From: Chiua virens
Taxonomy: Eukaryota; Basidiomycota; Agaricomycetes; Boletales; Boletaceae
Assembly (NCBI GenBank): GCA_019787685.1
Contig: JAHNUO010000127.1
Span: 1-16,498 of the forward strand
Direction: 5' to 3'
Length of the DNA: 16,498 bases
Below are positions 1-8,900 of this stretch, one piece after another (the first letter of the stretch is position 1; each line of letters begins with the position of its first letter). The notes beneath the pieces are model-generated. The model was not told the origin of the DNA and made no database searches. It saw only the letters and a program-made list of their open reading frames with translations. The position numbers and the translations under genes were made by a program.

Positions 1-612
1 GAGTTCGAAAGTGTTGCTACTACAAATAGCGAAGGAAGGCGAGCAAGTACGAACCTTGATCGAGGAAGCCACCGTCCCACGCGACAGGTTCAAAAAACGC
101 GTTGCGATAGCAGACGCATTCTTCGGACCTAAGAGCTGGGACGAACTCGCAACATACGGGCGACAATGCAAACTAGAATCTATCGGGCATCCGTGGAATT
201 TTCTGTGCATGCAAGAACACCTGTTGGCCAGGACTTGCGACAAGTTGAAGGAGGTCTTTGACCTCGCTGAGCGACTTTCACCTGGGTGAGGTGTGCATCC
301 TTCACGAGAACATCGTCGTATATTGATCGTTGCCTAGTCGCCAGCGTGAAGGAGGATTTGAAAAGGGAGATGACGGACGACGTGGTGCAGGAGGTCAATG
401 AGTCATTGCGACGCCAATCTCATACCTTAATGATCTTTACTGTTGGCCTAGAGGATATGATAAAGCATCCACGAGAGAAGGTAACTGTTATCAAAGGAGG
501 GGTTGGCAAAATTTCACGCAAATCAGCGTCCATGCTGTTCCGAAGTACACAAGGCAGGTGGCCCAGTGATAACTTATATCCTGTGACGAGACTGACTGGT
601 AGTGCAGTGTGA
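1..612 (+). CDS. Partial gene of unrecognised family (two exons, 5' end outside window)
   Basis: The frame is open from base 2, so the start lies left of the window. The first exon runs to 285. A GTGAGG donor at 286 and a GCCAG acceptor ending at 344 give a 59-base phase-2 intron, after which the frame continues to a stop at 610-612. The visible product is about 180 residues, charged and probably helical, with no motif I recognise; landmarks are VPRDRFKKR and CMQEHLLARTCDKLKE. A clear paralogous fragment lies at 15500-15800, with the same order of conserved patches (DRYEKR, CMHEHLAVKC) and a GTGAGT donor at the matching place, which supports both exon 1 and the intron. The last 45 residues (after about 480) have no paralogue in view and may be intron or decayed sequence. 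No function is assigned. Confidence 0.5.
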
Positions 613-1158
613 TCCTAAATGTGGGATGTAAAGTTGGGAAAGACTCCGACTATGGAGTTCGTGACAGTGTTCAGATAGGTTATGAGAGCGGTCAAACGAA
701 CCGAGCCACCATGTTACCTACTTTTGGAATGCAACGAAGGATCGACGTGATTAGAGATGACAGCTTGGTCACTAGCATGGATCAGTGTTATAGCGCTGGA
801 CAGCAAACATAAGGTGTTGGTGGGGTCTGGGCGGATCATACTACCGGCATATCACAAAGAAGTACAGATGATGTGTATGGGATGGAGTTCAGCATCCTCC
901 GACTGATTTTAACCTACTCATCGACGATCACATCTTTCGCGCAGCAACTGGATAACGCGGACAAGAACAGCTTTATTATTGTCTAAAAAACACTGTCAGT
1001 CGATGCTAACAATCTCACGCAAGACGTTTACCTCAAAGATGACAGACAGCACTATCTTGCGCAAGCGGACCAATTACACGATTCATTCATGCAACGAGAG
1101 ATGAATGCAAGTTCCAATACAATGCAGCATGACAAACACGTATTGATCGATGGCTATT
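613..1158. other. Intergenic stretch without a supported gene
   Basis: A 67-codon open frame (609-812) has no recognisable motif and no paralogue in the window. The rest is broken in all frames. The right part presumably holds the 3' untranslated region of the leftward Mago gene. I see no tRNA or repeat here. Confidence 0.5.
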
Positions 1159-1887
1159 TTAGATCGGCTTGATTTTGAAGTGGAGAGAAGTTAGAGAGAA
1201 AACGAGACACTAGGGAAAGGGTTGGCGAATGCGTAAAGGGGAAATACGAACGAATACCTTCAGATCTTGCACCAAGTAATAGAACACCCGCAGTCCTTCC
1301 GAGTCTTCACTGTCTTGGATATCAACCAGGGAACCGACTTTTGCAGTCTACCAATCACGAGCAGGGTTCCTCACATATCTGTGAAAAAAAACCTCAAAGG
1401 CGATGTGGTCATTCCCGATACGAATTTCAAGCTCTTGCTTCCCGACAATGTTCTTTTTGGGCCAATTCGTGTCATCTTCCCTGCATGGGGGGATGAACAT
1501 GATGACAAAGAGCTCAAGGACTGAATGCTTACTTTGTGATTTCACTCGCCTCAATGACGCGCTTTAGTTCCTTGATCACTAAAGGGCCAACCCACACTGT
1601 AAAAGGCGTCATGAGACACGGGTCACAGTGGGCCGTATAAGCGACGCACTCTCTTTGCGGATAAGACTGTCGTTTCTGTAATTTGACTTGTTTGCATATC
1701 TCAAACGATCATGCGAGTACTCGAATTCAAGGAATTCGTGTCCGTGTTTGCCTGAGTGGCCCGTGCTGCATCAAAGGGTGAGCGTTGACGCCACCTGGAC
1801 GATGTCAAAAGCTATCAGCACCCTGCGCATCGTTCCAGTCAGATGTACATACCTCAGGTAGAATGGGTCATTGTCATGCGAGCTCAT
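1159..1887 (-). CDS. mago: Mago nashi homologue, core subunit of the exon junction complex
   Basis: Mago nashi binds Y14 (RBM8A) and locks eIF4A3 on spliced mRNA; it is a nuclear and cytoplasmic protein of about 147 residues. Exons on the minus strand are 1887-1853, 1765-1650, 1596-1533, 1480-1393, 1347-1258 and 1209-1159. They total 444 bases, or 147 residues plus stop, the usual family length. Diagnostic blocks are present in order: [81 protein letters not shown], and the invariant C-terminus LHFKIKPI. Introns 2-5 are 45-53 bases with coherent phases; intron 4 has an unusual GTTTTT donor after TTTGAG. Intron 1 (87 bases) is the weak point: the splice chosen loses the Arg-Tyr-Tyr that normally precedes the Gly-His, so a few bases or a micro-exon are missing there. 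The start ATG follows an ACC context. Identification is near certain; the exon 1/2 junction is not. Confidence 0.94.
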
Positions 1888-1932
1888 GGTGGATCGATGT
1901 TGAAAATGTTTCGAACGCATTCTTGGGATCGA

Positions 1933-3279
1933 CTAAATCGCAAAAATTCGGGTTTTGCCGGATCGAAGAGAAATCTCATTTGCTCTGGTACTTGCTACTG
2001 TACCTTTAAGACGACCCAAATTGCGGAACATGTCGCGTAGACCATCGTAGTCGAAGAAAGAGACAATGAATAGGTGAGAAAGAGGGTGAATTCGACGGGG
2101 AGGGTGGCAGTCATCGGAATAGTGGGTGGTGGCAAGTAGGCAGGGTCTTGATGAGTGTCTGAATGATAAGAAGCAGAGGAATCTCTACGGTAATGACGGT
2201 GACGTATCGGAGAAGGTGTGGGGGATTCGGGAGGAATTGGAGAAGGGGCTCGTGAACAGGAACGTATAGCAGTACGGGGTTGTGAGCGAGTACGGGGATG
2301 ACGCGGAGTCTCGCGGACGGCGATTGAGGGGAAAGCCCTAGATTTTTCGACAATAGAATGTGTTTCCTCGTGTTCCAGATTGTCTTGCAATGAAGGCGCA
2401 TCGTTGCGAAGCGGTTGTTCCTCCTTTTCTAATTGTTCTCGATAAACAAGATCCGGTGATGACTGAGGTAATAAAGGGCCAATAGCGTCCAACTTGGCTT
2501 GCAAAATAAGGTCCCATGTCTGTGATACCGTTGGTGCACGTAGCTTTCTCCAGGGTAGGGTCCCACGGAGGAAGTAAATGAGCATATACGCAAGGGACTC
2601 GAGGTCATCACGACGAGCACATTCTGTGGCGGTAGTATGAGCGGATATAAATCGTTCAAGCGACATTATACGCACCGACACCGCGATGAGCGTTCAAACT
2701 AGCGAAAAGGCTGGTGCCTACACCGTGCTTTCCTTCCTGTTTGTAAGGGAGGTGTTCGCCTGTCCTAGAGTCCCTGAAGCGACGTGCGAGACCAAAGTCG
2801 ATGACATTGACGATGGAGGTGGTCGGAGAAGAAGGCAGGCCCATGACGAAATTGGCAGGTTTTACGTCGCGATGTATAAATGAACGGGAATGAATAAATT
2901 CAAGGCGCGACAACTAGGCAACGAAAAATGAGCGTGGATGGAAGGGAAGAGATCCTCCAAGGAGGGCCCGAGAAGATCGATGACCATGACGTTGTAGTCC
3001 CCTTGCTTGCCCGAGTACATGATCCAGGGTACGCCTGGCCCACCCATGAGAGACTTGTATACCTTGGATTCTTGGCGAAGGGGAGATGTGAGGGAGCGGG
3101 GTATGGCAGGTTCGAGTTTGATAGCGACTTCCTTGCCCGCTATGGTGTGTACGCCGAGGAAGACAGAGCCTGTGTTTGAACATGAGGGGGTAGACGAGGA
3201 CAGCAGAGAGAGACTGACCACAGCCACCGTTGGCGATTTCTTCCTCGAGTCTGTACTTTCCACCAAACGTGACCTCCAT
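1933..3279 (-). CDS. Casein kinase 1-like Ser/Thr kinase, probably disrupted
   Basis: This is a CK1-family kinase. The ATG at 3279 begins the glycine-loop exon (GGKYRLEEEIANGGC). A 49-base intron (3218-3170, GTCAGT...ACACAG) leads to SVFLGVHTIAGKEVAIKLE with the ATP-binding Lys. Next come LLGPSLEDLF, the catalytic loop FIHRDVKPANFVMG, IDFGLARRFRD and GTSLFASLNAHRGV. A 52-base intron (2675-2624, GTGCGT...CCACAG) joins the latter exactly to ECARRDDLESLAYMLIYF and RGTLPWRK, the CK1 signature. An insertion of about 110 residues rich in Ser, Pro and Arg then precedes LPVEFTLFLTYSLSLS. Two lesions are visible. Near 2914-2925 about ten residues of the helix before the catalytic loop are lost with a frame change and no usable donor. 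Near 2050 the frame changes again and the usual link before DYDGLRDMFRNLG is missing. In the repaired frame the stop is at 1933-1935; in the frame used up to there it is at 1995. It may be a recent pseudogene, or carry assembly errors. Confidence 0.72.
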
Positions 3280-3375
3280 CGTCTCTGGCAAAAACAGAAA
3301 CAGACACAGTGGGTTTGGTAGTTGTTCAGATTATGTAAGTCGTGCATCTTGCACGTGATCGCGTCGGCTTGATTC
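3280..3375. promoter_or_regulatory. Divergent promoter between kinase and F-box-like gene
   Basis: Only 96 bases separate the kinase ATG (minus) from the F-box-like ATG (plus), so both promoters and 5' leaders must share or overlap this stretch. It holds a palindromic E-box CACGTG at 3352-3357, the consensus site of bHLH factors. A pyrimidine-rich tract ending in TTTTTGCCAG (minus strand, just upstream of 3279) could be the acceptor of a 5'-leader intron of the kinase, which would place its true 5' end inside the neighbouring gene. I see no clear TATA box. Confidence 0.45.
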
Positions 3376-4686
3376 ATGTCGACAGACATGTCACTTTTCA
3401 GATTCTTTGTGTGCTCCAGTGAGTCGGCTCTCTCTCTGCTCCTGACTCCTATCTTATTCCATCCCCAGCCCCAGAGCGACGAAGCGGGGACAAAACATTA
3501 CCCATCCTACCAAATGAAATATACCTCCTTATATTCCAACATCTTACTTGGGGCCTTCGAACGCTGGCCAGACTTCGTCGTACTTGCAAATTCTTTGCCA
3601 ATGTTTGCCTTCCTCACATGTTCGGAGTCCTCGAGTTTTGTAGCATTGAGATCCCCCCTCATGCCAACCCTAATATGGTCTCTTTCTTCGGCCAGACATT
3701 GTTTCGGCAGATTGCCGCAAACCATCCAGCCTCTCTGACTCTCGCCAAAAGTGTGCGGGTCCTCCGCTTGAACAATAGACACGCAGACAGCTGGACAAGG
3801 AGACTTACTCCTAACCGTCACCTCTCTTCCATTTCACTCATGACGAACATACACCAACTCGAACTTCGGGATTGTCTCGTGGACGTCGACCATTGGCGTA
3901 CCATGGCGTCTCTGCCATTGCTTGAGGAACTACGCTTTTCTTCTTGTGAATTCCTTCCGAGCCCTCCGGGTATTAAACCCGAAATGATGGACAAGCTCAG
4001 GGAGGTCAGCCTTTGTGTTGGGCGTTTCCGACCCATGGTATCCGTAGATGCTCGCAATCTACGCACCCTTAATGCACCTCTTGATATTCTCCTCGACATT
4101 GATTTCCTTCCCCAGTCTGCTCTCACAGGATTAGTCCTCGGTGGTAATTGTCGGTGCCCTGGCGAGCATCCCTGGGACTTGCACGTAATTCAGATGCGTG
4201 ACATCCTTGAAAAGCTACCCGACTCTATCCAGACACTATCGATTTCCATCTTCGACTTTGTGGATTCAATATTAGATGGGCCAACAGATGATATTCTCCG
4301 ATTCATCTTTGCTTCTCCTGCATGGTCTAACTTTTGTCACCTCCGTTCACTCAAGCTCACAATTAATCACTATGGATTTAGGGAAGATGCAGAGGTCAGT
4401 TGCCTGCCTCTGCCTAATACCTCTCATCTTAATTGATCACCCTTAGACCCTTCCTCCGACATTGGATGGCATTGCTCATCTCACCAATCTGCAATCGTTG
4501 GTAGTGGAATGTCCAGTCTGCCGGGATGACAACGAACCAAAGATGCCTTTTTCAGACATCCAACCCATTCTTCGTGACAGACTTGGTCCTCACTCTCGCC
4601 TCACTTACTTACATATCCTTGGGACAGATCTGGATTTAGTGGATGGGGAATGGTCAGAAGTGCACGACTTGGATTGTACTGTATAA
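3376..4686 (+). CDS. F-box protein with leucine-rich-repeat-like region
   Basis: F-box proteins recruit substrates to SCF ubiquitin ligases through Skp1; fungi carry many divergent copies. Exon 1 is 3376-3418 (MSTDMSLFRFFVCS), followed by a perfect GTGAGT donor. The 50-base intron ends at 3468, with an alternative in-frame acceptor six bases further at 3474. Exon 2 (3469-4394) opens with the F-box core: LPNEIYLLIFQHLTW, then LARLRRTCKFFANVCLPHMF (about residues 30-70). Leu-rich segments such as NIHQLELRDC, LPLLEELRFSSC, LRTLNAP and FCHLRSLKLTIN suggest degenerate LRRs. A phase-0 intron (4395-4446, GTCAGT...CCTTAG) joins exon 3 (4447-4686, LTNLQSLVVE, SRLTYLHILG). The three exons add up to 402 codons plus stop with no frame break. 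The C-terminus looks short for such proteins, so another exon could follow. The substrate is unknown. Confidence 0.8.
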
Positions 4687-5093
4687 CAAGGCGAAATTCC
4701 AATGTGATCGGCTGATCTGTAATCTCCATTTCCTCGAAAGACTGCATAAACGTAACTTCCGCTTGCGTGTGGTCCTCACTACGCAGCTGGAAACAAGAGA
4801 CACTTTCCATGGCAAGGCTTGATCGCGATGATTTGTTTGATCCAAAACAGGCCCTTTGCGCCCTCTTCAGAATCACCATTTTCTAGAACGCTGGCGAACA
4901 ATGCCCTCCGAGTGCCCGTTCTTGCCAAGAACGACTGGTCACACTGCCCACCACCAACTTTGGAGGACACCCCTCCTCATGTCCACAGCGTCCTGCAAAA
5001 GGTCAAGGATGAGCCTTGCAGATAGCTGAAAACCTACGATGAACTCAATACATATCAGCCTTTCAGCCAAGCAAACACACCCGGTCCGAGTCT
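4687..5093. other. Stretch without a confident gene
   Basis: Both strands have overlapping open frames of 60-90 codons (minus 4601-4879 and 4779-4970, plus 4819-5025). None shows a known motif, and they overlap one another in several frames. The left part may hold the 3' end of the F-box-like gene. I cannot tell whether this is decayed coding sequence. Confidence 0.4.
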
Positions 5094-5432
5094 ATGACTG
5101 ATAGTGACGCCAAGGGAGGACAGACGAAAGCGGTGGACTCGGATGTGGTGAAACTGAAACCCTTTCAGAGCAACACCAGCAATCAAAGGGACAAGCCGGT
5201 ATCGTCGAGATCGCCGTGACCACGAGTCACAATTGGATGACTCATGTACGTGCGCTACGGAAAAGATATCCAGGATGAGGAGTACGCACCACTCATTGCC
5301 CAGGTACATATTCCATACATCGTTGTCTCACCGTAACATTATTTATCCCAGGAGACTGCCCTTATTCGGGTTCCGATTTGTCGTTCACGCTTTAGACTAC
5401 TTACATGGACCCTAAGAGTTGGGCTCGGGTAA
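5094..5432 (+). CDS. Weak small three-exon gene model, unrecognised
   Basis: An ATG at 5094 opens a polar frame (MTDSDAKGGQTKAVDSDVV) to 5198. A GTATCG donor and an ATATCCAG acceptor would join a 30-base micro-exon (5274-5303, DEEYAPLIAQ) in phase 0. A second intron of typical size (5304-5351, GTACAT...TATCCCAG) then leads in phase 0 to ETALIRVPICRSRF and a TAA at 5430. The second intron is the best-supported part. An alternative start at 5244 would do without the first intron, whose donor is poor. The product would be about 70 residues and matches nothing I recognise. It may equally be a remnant of a longer gene. Confidence 0.22.
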
Positions 5433-5937
5433 AAGGTGCAATTGTCTGCGACACAGATCGTTTCCCCATCGTCTTTGGCCAGTGGTAGATCTTCAACTAA
5501 AGTGTTGACTCTCGCACTAGTGTTATTTAGTGACGCTCGTCTTATGTCCCGCTGAAAACGCCGACGTCAAATTCCATGGCAAGGGCAGATCCGATGGTGG
5601 CTCGATTGAGGCTCGAGACCGACTCGGAGGCGCCAGACCTGCTGAGCTCAACTTCGAGTCGTTCCTCCTACGTAGCACCGGGCCTGTGTTGTTCATCCCC
5701 CCTGTAGTATTGCCTTGGATGCAACTCTGTCTTCGCTTTTTAGATAGCCATATTCCTCATGTTGTGTGTGCGCATTGTCACGACCATGCACTCAGGCTAG
5801 GAATAGAACACGACCCACGTTGTACCCATTTAGTAGTCGGCGGCGCTGGTTGATCGGTTCTCAGAGGATCCTTCTCATACACTCAGCATCCCTCCTTGCC
5901 AACTCGTATATTCGCTCATCACACGTCACTTGAAATA
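5433..5937. other. Presumed upstream region of the NLR-like gene
   Basis: Two overlapping open frames are present: one of 107 codons from 5530 and a shorter one from an ATG near 5577 that begins MARADPMVARLRLETDSEA. Neither has a recognised motif or a convincing splice link to the downstream gene. The last 80 bases are pyrimidine-rich (CTTCTC, CCCTCCTTGCC) and lack a clear TATA box, as is usual for fungal promoters. Confidence 0.35.
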
Positions 5938-8900
5938 ATGAATCCAACCACGTATGTACTATGCATAATTGCCTGAATGTATTTGTTGTGCTGACTCGCT
6001 CACTGTGGGTCCAGGGCACAATCCATTACTATCACAGGTGGGAGACTTGCATTGTAACTCTGGAAACCGTTCCATACGAATTTCTCTTCTTGCAGACATC
6101 GAACTTCGTACTGCCAGTGGATCAAATCCCCGATTTGCTTTGCCAAGGCAATACTACGTTACATTCTCATTAGGCAATACGTTGCGAACGACGAAAAAGA
6201 CGAAGCAGAACAAGAATGGCATTTTGTGGAACGAAGAGATGTCTTTGTGAGTAGGCTTAGTTTGATATATGCGAGAGAACTCAGTGAATGGTCTCAGTCG
6301 TGGGGATGATACATCTGTCCTGGTTGCCAAGGTTTACCGGACCCACCGCATGCCGGGTCAACAGGACGAAGCCATTGCAAGTTTGACCTATACGATCGGG
6401 GAAATAATATCGAAGTTGAAAAACAAAAGTGCGATGAATTCCTGTTGCACTTTCTACTGACAACAGTCTTGTTCAGTGTTCGAAGAACCTCTCCTTGTAG
6501 ACCCTTCTAAGACCGCTCTTTCTTCCAGGCCCAATTTCACACTGAAATTTACATTCACATCCGTCCCTTGCCAACCTCTTGAAGCAGATGACCGTCAGGC
6601 TGCGGATGCCGTCGATACAGCGAAACAAGCAGTCGATGCGATGCGTTCCACTCCCCTCGTGGTCGACCACCTGAGTTCGGCGGTCGATACAGTCACACAA
6701 GTTGTGAACAGCGCACAGACGTTTGCGACCACATGGGATGTTCTATTGAAGAGGATAAAACTCTTTGACCAGATTGTAACTGGCATCGCAGAGGTACTTA
6801 CTACTTCGTCGCTACCCGCTCTTCTTCTCATTGCCACGTAGATTCACCCATATACATCACTCGCTTGGTCCGTTATCTCAGCTGCACACAAGGTCTGGTT
6901 TGTCTCATGTTGTATTCTCGTGCTGTTCTTGATGGCCGCGACATTTGACACAGGTTCTCGTAAATCAGAACGATCGCGACGATCAGATCACTCGCTTAGC
7001 GGGCACCATGAGTGACGTTTTAGCATTCGTTCACGACGCAGATCCCTTGAAGGCAGACAAGGTGCACGTGGAGCCTCTTAAGCTCTTGACCCAACAAGTG
7101 ATGGAGTGCGCCTATTTTATTCGCGACTACGCCGAGCACAAAGGCTTCGGTAAGATAATCCACTACTTCGTGTTCATCCCCATTCACCGCCTTGCGCAGC
7201 GACCCGTCTGGCGAAGTACACATTGTCGGATATCAATTCCAAGATCACGGATTACCAGAGAAGGCTTCAAGAACTCAGAGATGCCTTCTTGCGGGGAGTT
7301 GGACTACAGACCGGAATCACAGTCGTTCGTATGATGAACGCGATCGAGCACACCGGTAAGCTTTACTCCATTGATTTGCAGTCGGACGTTCATATATATG
7401 GTTCGCAGTGGAGGACAAGGACCTGGACGACATGCCTTATGCCAAGGGCGCCAGGCACGATCAGGACAAGGGTTGTCTTACAGGGACCCGGGACGATTTG
7501 TTACGGGAACTTCGTGAGATCCTCAGCAATCCCGCAGAGGATGCTCCACGAGTGTGTCTTCTCACCGGTCTCGCGGGATCGGGCAAGTCTGCGGTGGCTC
7601 ATTCGGTTGCGCGATGGTTTGAGGGACAGAAGAGGCTCGTCTCGTCGTACTGTTTCGCAAGGACAGACGTCGCTCGCCGGAACCCGACGAATTTGTTTAG
7701 TACTGTTGCACGGGACCTCTGTGACCACAATGCCGAGTACAAGTCCGCCCTGTGGAAGGTCGTGGGGGAAAGTCGATCACTTCGCACGTCGGAAGTACCC
7801 AAAGAGCAGTTGGAACGACTGATCATCGAACCTAGCAAGCACATCCAGGCTATCGGCCCTCTAGTGGTGGTCATCGATGCGCTTGACGAGTGCGGTGACC
7901 AGGCTAGTCGCCAACAACTTGTGCTTGCCATCTCCAGACTAGCAACCGAGACATCATTCCCATTCAACCTGCGCTTCCTGATCACGACTCGTCCCGAAAG
8001 TGACATTCTTGCCAAGCTCCCGCCGGGTCCCCGCTTGGTCCATAAACACATGAGTGATATCTCAGAGCAAATGGTCGACGAAGACATTGAGAGGTTTATC
8101 CGACATTCTCTCGATGAATGGTCGTCGGAACTCGACTTGTCGAACCAGGACTGGTGTCGACTACTTGTCCATCATTCCCAACATCTCTTCCAGTGGGCGG
8201 CTACTGCGTGCAAGTTCATTCAGGGGTTTGGGTCAATTGGACTCGGACGATCTGCCCGACTCGGACTACTGTTGAAGACCCGCCGGACTGAAGCTGGGTA
8301 CCCATTGGACGAACTATACAAGACCGTGCTACTACAGCTATTCAAATCGGCACCTGAACAAGATCGGTTTCGAGAGGTGATGGGCGTCTTGCTCGCTCTC
8401 AAGGAACCACTCCCACTCCCATGCCTTTCGGATCTCTTTCATGGACACCTGAAGATGACTATGGACATTCCGGAAGACGTTCCGATAGATGTCCCAGTAG
8501 ATGTCCGAGCTATGGTTTCATCTCTGGCATCCCTGCTAGATGGGGCTTGTGATGACCGGAGGCCTGTCCGCCCACTTCATGCGTCCTTCTATGACTTCTT
8601 GCGTGATGGCAAGCGCAGTTCAGCTTTCCACATCCCATTTCTACCCCAGCATTCCCTCACTCTTGGACAAGCATCACTTGTGTGCATGTGTCGCATGCTC
8701 AAGTTCAACATATGTGGCCTTGCTGATTCCCGAATCCTTAATAACAAAGTCTCTGGTTTGTCCAGCCACGTGGATGAGGCCATCCCCCCTCACCTGTCAT
8801 ACTCCTGTCTATACTGGATGGATCATCTACAGCATACCATCTGCACCTCAGACTTAAATTCTGAAATCACACTGTTCTTCAAAAGATTTTTTCCCTACTG

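Noticed and set aside
1267..1524. Plus-strand 85-codon frame
   Set aside because: It is the antisense of Mago exons 4 and 5.
2686..3321. Plus-strand open frames opposite the kinase
   Set aside because: The minus strand encodes unmistakable CK1 motifs here; the plus frames are shadows.
4601..4970. Minus-strand frames with coding-like stretches (AEVTFMQSFEEMEITDQP)
   Set aside because: No start, splice or family support; the frames overlap each other and the end of the F-box-like exon.
5530..5853. 107-codon frame as an upstream exon of the NLR-like gene
   Set aside because: No family similarity and no donor/acceptor pair linking it in phase to the C2-like exon.
8540..8857. 105-codon plus frame inside the NACHT exon
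   Set aside because: It lies wholly within the long NACHT exon in another frame.
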